DNA of 64,000 nt from Weizmannia acidilactici (GTDB taxonomy: Bacteria > Bacillota > Bacilli > Bacillales > Bacillaceae_C). Positions 1 to 7,727 of the stretch are shown here, piece after piece; position 1 is the stretch's first letter, and every line of letters starts with the position of its first letter. The translations under genes and the position numbers were made by a program. The notes below the pieces were generated by a model, which worked only from the letters and a program-made list of their open reading frames with translations, ran no database searches and was not told the DNA's origin. Location of the stretch: assembly GCF_008974225.1 (NCBI RefSeq), contig NZ_BKZR01000004.1, positions 46,414 to 110,413 of the forward strand. The letters run 5' to 3'.

Positions 1-1122
1 CACCGTTGCGCCGATATCCGCGAACGTTCTCCTGACCGGCAGTGCCTTGCCAACTTGAAAACGTTTGGCATACACCAACAGGGGCACATATTCGCGCGTA
101 TGGTCCGTGCCATGGTGGACCGGGTCATTGCCGTGGTCAGCAGTAATAATCAGCAAGTCACCATCTTTCATTTTGGCAAAAACTTCCGGGAGGCGCGCAT
201 CGAATTCCTCCAGCGCTTTCCCGTATCCTTCCGGGTCGCGGCGGTGGCCGTACAAAGCATCAAAGTCGACCAAATTCAAAAAGCTTAACCCGATAAAATC
301 TTTATCAAACGTTGCGATGAATTTGTCCATCCCGTCCATATTGGAGACGGTGCGGATCGCTTCCGTTACGCCTTCCCCGTCGTAAATATCCGAGATTTTA
401 CCGAGCGCAACGACGTCAAACCCGCTGTCTTTCAATTCGTTCATGACCGTCCGCCCGAAAGGCTTAAGCGCGTAGTCATGGCGGTTTGCCGTCCGTTTAA
501 AACTTCCCGGCTTGCCGACAAATGGGCGCGCGATCACACGTCCGACTTTGTACTCGTCCGCAAGCGTAATTTCGCGGGCGATTTTGCAGATTTGATATAA
601 TTCTTCAAGCGGCACTACTTCTTCGTGCGCGGCAATCTGCAAAACGGGATCGGCGGATGTATAAACGATTAAAGCGCCGGTTTTCATATGCTCTTCCCCG
701 AGTTCTTCGATAATCGCCGTCCCGCTCGCCGGCTTGTTGCCGATCACTTTGCGGCCTGTTTTTTCTTCCAAAAGGGAGATCAGTTCGGGTGGAAAACCGT
801 CCGGGAATGTCCGGAAAGGCTCCTTTATATTCAAACCCATGATTTCCCAGTGGCCCGTCATCGTATCTTTTCCGTTTGACGCTTCTTGCATTTTCGTGTA
901 ATACGCTAGCGGCTTTTCCGCCGGCTTTATGCCTTTAATTTCGTGGATATTGGACAGCCCAAGTCTTGCCATATTCGGCATATGGAGCCCGTTCATTCTT
1001 TCCGCGATATGGCCGAGCGTATCCGCGCCCTTATCATTAAATTTATCAGCATCGGGCGCTTCCCCGATCCCGACGGAATCCATTACAATGAGATGCACCC
1101 TTTTGAATCCGCTCTCTTTCAT
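1..1122 (-). CDS. deoB: phosphopentomutase (3' end cut by window edge)
   Basis: Interconverts ribose/deoxyribose 1-phosphate and 5-phosphate in cytoplasmic nucleoside salvage. The 374 visible codons are open throughout and run off the left edge; the family is about 390 residues, so only the last few are missing. The N-terminus has the alkaline-phosphatase-superfamily metal motif ([14 protein letters not shown]). A second metal cluster is near the visible end ([20 protein letters not shown]). The start is the ATG at 1122, seven bases after GAGGAGG; the ATG five bases upstream is followed at once by an in-frame stop. It lies downstream of xerD on the same strand, as drm follows ripX in B. subtilis. 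Confidence 0.95.
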   Translation of the reverse strand, partial: [374 protein letters not shown]

Positions 1123-1216
1123 TTCATTGCCTCCTCAAGCTTTGCGGCAGCCGTCTATCTGCCGTGAATGTGATCATAATTATTATTTTACTAAAATCTG
1201 CCACAAAAGTACAAGA

Positions 1217-1276
1217 AAGGGCCGGATGCTTCAACCTGCCCCGTGGAATGCAAGGAGGGAGAAGCATCAGGCCCTT
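1217..1276 (-). terminator. long hairpin between xerD and deoB
   Basis: The arms AAGGGCC+GATGCTTC (1217-1232) and GAAGCATC+GGCCCTT (1261-1276) pair over 15 bp, interrupted only by one unpaired base on each arm, around a loop of about 28 nt. Read on the minus strand it starts inside the last codons of xerD and is followed by a moderately T-rich stretch. It looks like a partial terminator or RNA-processing structure between the two genes. Confidence 0.6.
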
Positions 1277-2160
1277 GGATGGAATTTGGCATAGACATCT
1301 TTTAATCTTGTTTTCGAGACGTGGGTATAAATTTGCGTTGTCGAAATATCAGCATGCCCGAGCATTTCTTGCACCGCCCGCAAATCAGCGCCGTTTTCGA
1401 TCAGATGGGTAGCAAACGAATGCCTGAGCGTATGCGGCGTAATGTCTTTTTCAATATTTGCTTTTTTGGCGAGCGCTTTTAAAATTTTCCAAAACCCCTG
1501 CCGCGTCAGCCGGCTGCCGTGGTGGTTCAAAAACAGCGCATCCGTTTTTTCCGTTTTGGGCACTAATTTCGGTCGCCCGTCTTTTAAATACCGTTCAAGC
1601 GCCGCAGTTGCTGTACGCCCGACCGGGATAATCCTTTCCTTGTCCCCTTTTCCGATGCATTTCAAAAAGCCCATCGACAAATGGAGGTCATCGAGATTTA
1701 GCCCGATCAGTTCACTGACACGCATGCCGGTTGCATACAGCAGCTCAAGCATCGCCTGGTCACGCATATGGAGCGGCGTATCCCCTTTCGGCGCGGCAAG
1801 CAGCGCTTCGACTTCCTGGATGCTTAATACTTTCGGCAAAGTGCGCTCGGCCCGGGGAGTTTCAATATGGACGGTCGGGTCATGGTCCGCCGCCCTTTCC
1901 CTCAGCAGAAACTGGTGGAAAGACCGGATCGAGGCGACATGCCTTGCGAGCGTCTTCGATGATTTCCCCTGCTGTTTTAAAAAGTTCAAAAAATGCATGA
2001 TATGGAACCGCGTCACTTCATTCCAGGACGCGAGCAGCTCCACCTTTTGCAAATAACGGAGATAGCTGCGCAAATCGCGTTCATACGATGCAACCGTATT
2101 CTTGGCCAGCCCTTTTTCAACAACCATAAAATGCATAAAATCTTTTAATTGGTCTTCCAT
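1267..2160 (-). CDS. xerD: site-specific tyrosine recombinase XerD
   Basis: Works with XerC at the dif site to resolve chromosome dimers. The protein is 297 aa, the usual Xer length: an N-terminal SAM-like core-binding domain (about 1-90) and a C-terminal catalytic domain. Catalytic signatures are visible: Arg in ATGMRVSEL, HTLRHSFATH, LGHADISTTQ and the nucleophilic Tyr in IYTHV. The start chosen is the ATG at 2160 (MEDQLKDF), preceded by GGGGAG; a longer frame reaches 2208 but would overlap the upstream yqzK. Position between yqzK and deoB matches ripX of B. subtilis, which favours XerD over XerC. Confidence 0.93.
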   Translation of the reverse strand: MEDQLKDFMHFMVVEKGLAKNTVASYERDLRSYLRYLQKVELLASWNEVTRFHIMHFLNFLKQQGKSSKTLARHVASIRSFHQFLLRERAADHDPTVHIETPRAERTLPKVLSIQEVEALLAAPKGDTPLHMRDQAMLELLYATGMRVSELIGLNLDDLHLSMGFLKCIGKGDKERIIPVGRTATAALERYLKDGRPKLVPKTEKTDALFLNHHGSRLTRQGFWKILKALAKKANIEKDITPHTLRHSFATHLIENGADLRAVQEMLGHADISTTQIYTHVSKTRLKDVYAKFHPRA

Positions 2161-2165
2161 TCCGA

Positions 2166-2387
2166 TTACTCCCCATCCATATAAAAGAGCAACAGGCGTT
2201 GTACCCACGCCGGCTCATCCTTCGCGGCCGCGCTTACCTTAACGGCCGCCCCTTTTGGTTTTTCATAGCGGTGGTAGTTTTCATATTCCTGATTAACCCA
2301 CAGCAGCGTAAAGTAAAAAAGCAACGTGCAGCATAAAAACAGAATGAAGATTTTCAGCACATGGAGCAACATTTTCAGCCACGGCAT
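2166..2387 (-). CDS. yqzK: YqzK-like small membrane protein (DUF4227)
   Basis: A 73-residue protein with one strongly hydrophobic segment near the N-terminus (roughly residues 7-27, rich in Leu/Phe) followed by a charged cytoplasmic or extracellular tail. No enzymatic motif is visible and function is unknown. It sits six bases upstream of xerD and downstream of fur, as in B. subtilis. The start at 2387 (MPWLK) follows AAAGGCGG at good spacing; the frame is open eight codons further upstream. Confidence 0.8.
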   Translation of the reverse strand: MPWLKMLLHVLKIFILFLCCTLLFYFTLLWVNQEYENYHRYEKPKGAAVKVSAAAKDEPAWVQRLLLFYMDGE

Positions 2388-2503
2388 GTTTCGTCCGCCT
2401 TTCTGAATCACTTTTAATACAAGCTATGACAGACTTTTGCCGAATTATACATGTTGTATGTAAAAATTTCTGAGGTAGCCAAAAACGCATATTATAACAA
2501 AAA

Positions 2504-2525
2504 CCTTTTCGTCCGCGCGAAAAGG
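2504..2525 (-). terminator. terminator after fur
   Basis: Perfect 7-bp stem (CCTTTTC / GAAAAGG) with an 8-nt loop just downstream of the fur stop, followed on the minus strand by TTTTTG. Confidence 0.75.
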
Positions 2526-2530
2526 CCTGG

Positions 2531-3007
2531 TCATTCTTCTTTTGTCCCGTCTTTCTTTCCCTTTTCTTTTTGCTGGCACCTGTAGCAGATGCCGTGAAAT
2601 GTCAGGCGGTGGTCTTTAATGATAAAATGCCAGCGGCTTTCCACAACTTTTTCTACATTTTCCAATAAATCTTCCTGTATTTCGTCCACCGCGCCGCATT
2701 CGATGCACACAAGGTGATGATGAAAATGTGCGGCGCCTTCCTGCCTGAGGTCATAGCGGTATACCCCGTCGCCGAAATTGATTTTGTCCACCACTTTCAG
2801 TTCGGACAGCAGTTCCAAAGTACGATAAACGGTGGCGAGACCGATCTCAGGGGATTTTTCTTTTACAAGGAGGTACACATCTTCCGCACTCAAATGGTCC
2901 GTTTCATGTTCAAGCAAAACGCGCACGGTCGCCTCTCGCTGCGGCGTCAGCTTGTAACTGGCTGAATGTAATTGCTTTTTAATTCTATCAATACGAGCTT
3001 CTTCCAT
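2531..3007 (-). CDS. fur: ferric uptake regulator family repressor, Fur
   Basis: Metal-responsive transcription repressor of iron-uptake genes. The 158-aa protein has the winged-helix N-terminal half (YKLTPQREATVRVLLEH; GLATVYRTLELL recognition region) and the metal-binding C-terminal half with a histidine cluster (AHFHHHLVC). Structural-zinc cysteine pairs are CIEC and CYRC. Fur, Zur and PerR are hard to separate by sequence alone; the neighbours yqzK-xerD-deoB and spoIIM are those of B. subtilis fur, which decides the call. The C-terminus is a highly charged Lys/Glu tail. It has its own promoter and terminator. Confidence 0.88.
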   Translation of the reverse strand: MEEARIDRIKKQLHSASYKLTPQREATVRVLLEHETDHLSAEDVYLLVKEKSPEIGLATVYRTLELLSELKVVDKINFGDGVYRYDLRQEGAAHFHHHLVCIECGAVDEIQEDLLENVEKVVESRWHFIIKDHRLTFHGICYRCQQKEKGKKDGTKEE

Positions 3008-3036
3008 TATTCCTCCCCCTCGCCGCTGTCTATGAT

Positions 3037-3064
3037 ATTATAGCAGATTAAGGGAAATAGTCAA
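3037..3064 (-). promoter_or_regulatory. sigma-A-type promoter of fur
   Basis: On the minus strand TTGACT (3059-3064), 16 bp spacer, TATAAT (3037-3042), about 30 bp upstream of the fur start. Close to consensus. The region immediately upstream is very AT-rich. Confidence 0.75.
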
Positions 3065-3117
3065 AATGAAATGATTATAAACTGTAAAAAATAATGGTTA
3101 TTTTTTAATATTAATTA

Positions 3118-3765
3118 TTAATTAATAATCTTCATAACAGACTGCATAAGCTGCGGGGAAATGTACGCTTCCACGCAAGCCGCCAGCAATACGGCAATGA
3201 ATGCCGCGGCAAGTGCCCCACAATATTTGATAAATAAATGGAAAAACGCATAATGGGCTGATTGTTTGATGAAAATTTTACGGATCAGGTTTAAGGAAAA
3301 CATAACCGCGATCACGGACGTAAAAATAAACATCGGAATAATGAGCAGATTTTGCGGGAGGACGGTGACAAATGCGAGCAAAAACCCGCCCCACCTCATT
3401 TGGTTCACGAGAAAGCCGATCGAAAAACCGACAACAAGTCCCTTTAAAAAAAGAAGAATGAGAATGAGCGGCAAGCCGATGATCGAAATGCCGAGCACCC
3501 AAATCAGCACGAGAAATTTGATATTGTGCAAAAAACTCGAACGGAATAAATCTTCCGGCGCAGCGACTTTGCCGGTCGACACTTGTCCGAAAAATTGCTT
3601 CAAATAGAAAAACAAATCTTCTTTCTGGGCGATGGACAGGCTGTTGACAATGACGGCGCCAAAGATCACGCCCATCAAAAACAGCACGATGACAAACGAA
3701 TAAATAGAGGAATTTTCCCTGATATGGCGGCTGATCGGATTTTGTAGCACATTTTGTTTCCGCAT
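3118..3765 (-). CDS. spoIIM: stage II sporulation protein M
   Basis: Integral membrane component of the SpoIID-SpoIIM-SpoIIP complex that remodels septal peptidoglycan and drives engulfment of the forespore. The 215-aa length is typical. Several hydrophobic segments are visible (about residues 22-45, 75-105, 115-135, 140-160, 180-205). The start ATG at 3765 follows AGGAGGGG. Position beside fur and an endonuclease-Q-like gene agrees with the B. subtilis neighbourhood. Mother-cell (sigma-E) control is expected from the family; no clear sigma-E promoter was identified here. Confidence 0.93.
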   Translation of the reverse strand: MRKQNVLQNPISRHIRENSSIYSFVIVLFLMGVIFGAVIVNSLSIAQKEDLFFYLKQFFGQVSTGKVAAPEDLFRSSFLHNIKFLVLIWVLGISIIGLPLILILLFLKGLVVGFSIGFLVNQMRWGGFLLAFVTVLPQNLLIIPMFIFTSVIAVMFSLNLIRKIFIKQSAHYAFFHLFIKYCGALAAAFIAVLLAACVEAYISPQLMQSVMKIIN

Positions 3766-3851
3766 TGCTTTCCCCTCCTGAAAGCGAGTTGGCTCTTGCT
3801 ATCAATCTATGAAAGGAGGGGAACGTTTATGCAGGAGATGGAGGAAACGGT

Positions 3852-5027
3852 CTACCGGGGCTTTTTCTGCTTCACCTTTCCGTATTTTCCGCCGCCGCCC
3901 GAGTCAAGCGCCAGCATTCCTGCCCGTGCTTTTACGATCAGATCCGAAAGACTCAGGTTAACGACTTCACGAAGCGCCTCCTCCGGTACGCGGTGCAAAA
4001 TATCCATCTCCGTCCCGAAATGGTCCAGTAGTTTTGCCATCGTTTTCGGTCCGAGACCTGGCAAAAACTCAAGCGGCACCTGGTGGATATAAGGCGGGCG
4101 CGTGTTAAGCGGTTGGGCATCCGCCAATTCTTCAATCCGTCCGGAAACGCCTTTCGTTTTTAACGGGGACCCGCAATGCGGGCAAATTCCACTTGAAACA
4201 GGCTGGCGGCATTTAGCGCACGTCGTTGTGTAATACTTCCCGAGTTTCGGGTTTAACCCGTAATTTGCGATGATCCGGTTCCCCCCCTCATTCCGGAACG
4301 CCTTTAAAAGAGCATTGAATGACGGAGACTCAAGTGCCACCATTTGGTATTCCCTCGCGATTTTTGCAAGCGAGTGCGCATCCGAATTCGTCACAAATGG
4401 ATAGCGGTGCAGCTCCCCGATCCGGTCCGCCATATCAGTATCGGAACTTAACCCGAGTTCTACGGCATCAATCAAATCCGGGTCAAGCACTTCTTCGAGC
4501 GACCGTTCCACCCCTTTTCCGTACAAGCTTTTAAAAGGGGTAAACACATGGGCGGGAATAAACATTCCATCCAGCGCCTTCACTTTTTGCTGCAGCTCTT
4601 TTGCCCCCGCGCGGATCCGCTGCGTGCTTAAATGCGGATTGGCAACACGCGCCGCATACCATCCGGAAAACGCATCAAGTGCTGCCAATTCCGGAAAATA
4701 GGCGAGCACATGGACCGGCCCCAGGCAATTTTCATCATAAACTTCAATTTCAACACCCGGGATCAGTGTGACTTTCCCCTGGTACAAAAGCCCGCCGCCT
4801 TTTAACGGGGCTAAACCGCCTGAACCGATAAGCGTTCTGATTTCTTCCCTTACTTCCGGTGAATGGCAGTCGATCACCCCGACAATGTCCAACCCCTTCG
4901 GTTTTTTGGCCGCTTTTAAAATATTTTCAAGCGTGAGGCTTTGTGCACCCGTAATTTTTACCGGCCTGCCCATTTGCGTGCGCCCGATATGGATATGCAG
5001 ATCAGCAAAATAAGCCTCGTTGTTCAT
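3852..5027 (-). CDS. endonuclease Q family protein (PHP-type nuclease)
   Basis: Predicted to cleave DNA at deaminated or abasic lesions, as shown for archaeal and Bacillus EndoQ. The 391-aa protein begins with the PHP-domain metal motif (FADLHIHIG) and further metal ligands (DCHS; VTNSDAHS). It then has a zinc-ribbon near residue 280 (CAKCRQPVSSGICPHC) and a C-terminal helix-hairpin-helix region (LPGLGPKTMAKLLDHFG). The start ATG at 5027 overlaps the nudF stop in an ATGA arrangement, suggesting translational coupling; a longer open frame to 5084 lies inside nudF and is not used. Homologues were long called YqxK-type hypothetical proteins. Confidence 0.82.
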   Translation of the reverse strand: MNNEAYFADLHIHIGRTQMGRPVKITGAQSLTLENILKAAKKPKGLDIVGVIDCHSPEVREEIRTLIGSGGLAPLKGGGLLYQGKVTLIPGVEIEVYDENCLGPVHVLAYFPELAALDAFSGWYAARVANPHLSTQRIRAGAKELQQKVKALDGMFIPAHVFTPFKSLYGKGVERSLEEVLDPDLIDAVELGLSSDTDMADRIGELHRYPFVTNSDAHSLAKIAREYQMVALESPSFNALLKAFRNEGGNRIIANYGLNPKLGKYYTTTCAKCRQPVSSGICPHCGSPLKTKGVSGRIEELADAQPLNTRPPYIHQVPLEFLPGLGPKTMAKLLDHFGTEMDILHRVPEEALREVVNLSLSDLIVKARAGMLALDSGGGGKYGKVKQKKPR

Positions 5028-5572
5028 TTGTTTTCCCCCAGCAGGATCCAATGCTGAAGGGCGATGATCGTTTTGGCATCGCATAATTTCCCCGACCGGA
5101 GCATCCCTTTCACCTCATCAAGACTGAATTCCAAAATGTCGACAAACTCATCGTCATCTCCCGCTTTCGGCTCTTCCAGTTTTTCAAGGCCTGTAGCCAT
5201 ATAAAGTCGGATCCATTCATCGGCAAAACCCGGCGAGGTGTAAAAAGCAGTTATCGGCTCCAATTTCCCGCACGCATAGCCGGTTTCTTCCTCGAGTTCA
5301 CGCATCGCCGCCTCCAGCGGATCTTCCCCCGGTTCCAGTTTCCCGGCCGGAATTTCGATGAGCGCGCGCTCGGCCGCTTTCCGGTATTGTTCGACCATGA
5401 CAACTTTATTTTCTTTCGTGACAGCCAGCACAGCGACGGCACCAGGGTGCTTGATCACCTCGCGCTTTGATGTCTTCCCGTCCGACAGCTCGACATCCAA
5501 TACTTGCAAATGCAATATTTTCCCGTTAAAAATCTCTTCCACCTTCAACGTTTTTTCTTCGTATTTATGCAT
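5024..5572 (-). CDS. nudF: ADP-ribose pyrophosphatase (Nudix hydrolase)
   Basis: Hydrolyses ADP-ribose to AMP and ribose 5-phosphate. The 182-aa protein contains a full Nudix box: Gly at the start of AGKLEPGED, then REL-EEETGY (the RExxEExG core), around residues 75-100. Length and the N-terminal beta-rich extension match NudF/YqkG. It is the first gene of the minus-strand group and is divergent from mciZ. It overlaps the following EndoQ-like gene by 4 bp. Confidence 0.9.
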   Translation of the reverse strand: MHKYEEKTLKVEEIFNGKILHLQVLDVELSDGKTSKREVIKHPGAVAVLAVTKENKVVMVEQYRKAAERALIEIPAGKLEPGEDPLEAAMRELEEETGYACGKLEPITAFYTSPGFADEWIRLYMATGLEKLEEPKAGDDDEFVDILEFSLDEVKGMLRSGKLCDAKTIIALQHWILLGENK

Positions 5573-5657
5573 GTTACCAAACTCCTCGAGTTCTTGATTC
5601 TAAACTGACTCATATATTTTACCATAAAAAAGTTACCGGCCAGGGGAGTGAAAAATG

Positions 5658-5786
5658 ATGACCATTCTTGTCCATCCAAAAGGCATTATTTTGAAAGGAA
5701 AGGCTTGGGAAATCCGCGCACAACTGAAAAAATACAGCCGCAAGTACAGCACGGTCGAGGAATGGATTGAAAAAACGTGTTCCTAA
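5658..5786 (+). CDS. mciZ: Z-ring formation inhibitor MciZ
   Basis: A 42-aa peptide, MTILVHPKGIILKGKAW at its N-terminus, followed by EIRAQLKKYS and a terminal WIEK-like segment. This matches the B. subtilis MciZ pattern (PKGxxLxGKAWEIRAxLKxY...W), a mother-cell peptide that caps FtsZ filaments and blocks Z-rings during sporulation. Its place between nudF and yqkF is the same as in B. subtilis. Two adjacent in-frame ATGs (5655 and 5658) follow GGGGAG. A CATATATT at 5611-5618 resembles a sigma-E -10 box, but no convincing -35 was seen. The call rests on recalled sequence similarity plus synteny. Confidence 0.82.
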   Translation: MTILVHPKGIILKGKAWEIRAQLKKYSRKYSTVEEWIEKTCS

Positions 5787-5849
5787 ACCCAATGTTTGTG
5801 TTTTTCCCTCTCGCTTTTATACAATAAAAGAAAAAGGGGGAAGGAAAAA

Positions 5850-6764
5850 ATGGAAAAAAACCGTTTAGGCAATTCCAATTTATATGTATCAAAACTCGGT
5901 CTCGGCTGCATGTCGCTCGGCACTGACCCGAAAAGAGCGCGCGCCATTATCGAAACGGCGCTCGAAGAAGGCGTCAACTATTTCGACACGGCCGACCTTT
6001 ATGACCACGGCACCAACGAAAAATTGGTAGGCGGGGCGCTCAAAAACGTGCGCGGGGAAGTGGTCATCGCGACGAAAGTCGGGAACCGCTGGAATGAAGA
6101 CGGCAAAGGCTGGCATTGGGACCCGTCCAAAGCATACATAAAAGAATCCGTCAAACAAAGCCTGAAGCGCCTCGGTACGGATTATATCGATTTGTACCAG
6201 CTCCACGGCGGAACGATCGAAGACCCGATTGAAGAAACGATTGAAGCGTTTGAAGAGTTAAAAGCAGAAGGCGTGATCCGTTATTACGGCATTTCTTCCA
6301 TCCGCCCGAATGTCATCCGCGAATACATGAAAAAATCGTCAATCGTAAGTGTGATGATGCAGTACAGCTTATTGGACCGGCGCCCGGAAGAAACGGTCAC
6401 GGATCTTTTGGAGGAAAACGGGATCAGCATTGTCGCCAGGGGCCCGGTCGCAAAAGGAATTTTAAGCGGGAAAATGATGGAAAAGGTGCCCCGGGACGGG
6501 TATCTTGATTACACTTACGAAGAAATCGCCACACTTCTTGAAAAAATCAAAGAAGCGCTGCTTGGCGGCGGACGGACGATGCTCGAGCTCGCCCTCCAAT
6601 ATGACCTCGCCTGCCCTACGGTTGCTTCAGTCGTTGCCGGCGCCAGCTCCCCGGACCAGGTGCGTGCCAATGCCAATGCGGTGAATGCACTGCCTTTAAC
6701 AGAACGGGAACTCAACCTGCTTCGCGAAATCACAAAGCAAAATGTTTATACCGCACACCGATAA
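5850..6764 (+). CDS. yqkF: aldo/keto reductase (YqkF-like)
   Basis: NADPH-dependent oxidoreductase of the AKR TIM-barrel superfamily; the physiological carbonyl substrate is unknown. The 304-aa protein shows the AKR pattern: NYFDTADLYDHG (catalytic Asp and Tyr), VVIATKVG (catalytic Lys) and DLYQLHGG (catalytic His position). The C-terminal NADP-binding stretch is VVAGASSPDQV. The start at 5850 follows GGGGAAGG; the frame is open further upstream without a better site. Same order (nudF, mciZ, yqkF) as B. subtilis, though yqkE and yqkD lie several kilobases away here, beyond the sin region. Confidence 0.88.
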   Translation: MEKNRLGNSNLYVSKLGLGCMSLGTDPKRARAIIETALEEGVNYFDTADLYDHGTNEKLVGGALKNVRGEVVIATKVGNRWNEDGKGWHWDPSKAYIKESVKQSLKRLGTDYIDLYQLHGGTIEDPIEETIEAFEELKAEGVIRYYGISSIRPNVIREYMKKSSIVSVMMQYSLLDRRPEETVTDLLEENGISIVARGPVAKGILSGKMMEKVPRDGYLDYTYEEIATLLEKIKEALLGGGRTMLELALQYDLACPTVASVVAGASSPDQVRANANAVNALPLTERELNLLREITKQNVYTAHR

Positions 6765-6772
6765 CCCTGCAC

Positions 6773-6799
6773 GGCAAAGGATGCGCGCCATTCTTTGCC
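6773..6799 (+). terminator. possible terminator after yqkF
   Basis: Seven-bp inverted repeat GGCAAAG / CTTTGCC with a 13-nt loop, followed by a weak T-rich stretch (ATCTTATTT). Weak candidate. Confidence 0.4.
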
Positions 6800-6956
6800 A
6801 TCTTATTTATGCCCCCCGCGCAAAAAGCGTCACCTGAATCGTCCGTTTTCGACAATATTTGCGCCAACATTCTGCCCAGATTCCAAAATAATGGCACCCT
6901 TTGCCGATATAATAGGGGAAGAAAGGATGAATTTGTCATAACAATTTTTAGATTTT

Positions 6957-6985
6957 TCGACAAATTCCACCATCACGGATAGAAA
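6957..6985 (+). promoter_or_regulatory. candidate promoter upstream of the riboswitch
   Basis: TCGACA (6957-6962), 17 bp spacer, TAGAAA (6980-6985). The -35 is one base from consensus and the -10 is weaker. It would start transcription about 45 nt before the c-di-GMP aptamer. Confidence 0.4.
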
Positions 6986-7036
6986 AAATGTCTATATTCA
7001 TAATGAACCGATTGTTCGGATACAAGGATTGGAGAA

Positions 7037-7118
7037 ATCAGAAAAGAGCAAACCTTTTTGAAAAATAGAGGCGCAAAGCCACAGGTCTAAGGCGGAGGCT
7101 AAGACGGCTGGGCTGCCT
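7037..7118 (+). ncRNA. cyclic-di-GMP-I (GEMM-I) riboswitch aptamer upstream of sinI
   Basis: The strand reads GAGCAAACCTTTTTGAAAA, then GAGGCGCAAAGCC, then ACAGGTCTAA, and ends in GGCTGGGCTGCC. These are the conserved GEMM-I blocks in order: the GCAAACC / GAAA tetraloop-like arm, the GCAAAGCC core, GG-CTAA, and the GGCTGGGYTGCC tetraloop-receptor arm. The AAGACGG internal segment also fits. The aptamer ends about 30 nt before the sinI start. No hairpin with a U-tract lies between aptamer and coding region, so control of translation seems more likely than termination. A small AAATAC/GTATTT hairpin (7120-7134) sits directly before the AGGAGG of sinI. Confidence 0.88.
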
Positions 7119-7148
7119 GAAATACATTGTATTTTAGGAGGAATGAGG

Positions 7149-7295
7149 ATGAAGCCTGATGTTCAATATTCCAATAAACAGTTGGATCAGGAATGGGTGC
7201 ATCTCATCAGCATGGCAAAAAACAAGGGGCTGTCGGTCGCCGAATTCCATTCTTTTTTAAGAAAGAAAAAAGCAAAAGGCAATCATAAAGGCTGA
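7149..7295 (+). CDS. sinI: SinI-family antirepressor
   Basis: A 48-aa peptide whose centre (LDQEWVHLISMAKNKGLSV, about residues 12-30) aligns with the SinI signature LDQEWVELMxEAKxxxIS of B. subtilis. SinI binds SinR through this helix-turn-helix and dissociates the SinR tetramer, releasing biofilm matrix genes. The start at 7149 is seven bases after AGGAGG (7136-7141); the in-frame ATG at 7143 is too close to it. It precedes sinR by about 100 bp and follows a c-di-GMP-I riboswitch, an arrangement not known to me from B. subtilis. Confidence 0.85.
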   Translation: MKPDVQYSNKQLDQEWVHLISMAKNKGLSVAEFHSFLRKKKAKGNHKG

Positions 7296-7369
7296 CGAAC
7301 TTAGGAACGATTTTTGGGGGGTTGTGAATTTTTTTGTTCTAGATATGAAACATATTCTTCGTTATATGC

Positions 7370-7375
7370 TATAAT
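7370..7375 (+). promoter_or_regulatory. -10 element of a sinR promoter
   Basis: Perfect TATAAT about 22 bp before the sinR start, with only a poor -35 match 17 bp upstream. A GTTCTAG sequence at 7336-7342 resembles a single SinR half-site (consensus GTTCTYT). It suggests sinR has its own promoter, as in B. subtilis. Confidence 0.45.
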
Positions 7376-7397
7376 AAAACGGAGGTAGGTGACGTGC

Positions 7398-7727
7398 ATG
7401 ATTGGCGAACGAATTAAAAGCTACCGCCTGAAAAAAGAACTGTCTTTATCTGAATTGGCTGAAAAAGCAGGCGTGGCAAAATCTTATTTAAGTTCCATTG
7501 AACGGAATATCCAAACCAACCCATCCATTCAATTTCTCGAAAAAATTTCCCAGGTGCTCGGGGTGTCTATCGGTGTCTTGCTCCACGACCAAATAGATGA
7601 GAAAGAAACAACAGAACTTGATGCCGAGTGGGAACAGCTGGTCATTGAAGCCATGCATTCCGGTGTATCCAAAGAAGAATTTCGGGAATTCCTCGAATAT
7701 AACAAATGGAAAATGGGGCGAAAGTAA
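7398..7727 (+). CDS. sinR: biofilm master regulator SinR
   Basis: DNA-binding repressor of matrix operons. The 109-aa protein has an N-terminal Xre-type HTH (MIGERIKSYRLKKELSLSEL, then EKAGVAKSYLSSIERN) and a C-terminal tetramerisation/SinI-binding helix pair (ELDAEWEQLVIEAMHSG, then KEEFREFLEY). Both halves match B. subtilis SinR closely. The start is the ATG at 7398, giving the family's MIG N-terminus; a GTG at 7389 is in frame but leaves too short a spacing from GGAGG. The C-terminal half resembles the SinI peptide encoded just upstream, consistent with heterodimer formation. Confidence 0.93.
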   Translation: MIGERIKSYRLKKELSLSELAEKAGVAKSYLSSIERNIQTNPSIQFLEKISQVLGVSIGVLLHDQIDEKETTELDAEWEQLVIEAMHSGVSKEEFREFLEYNKWKMGRK

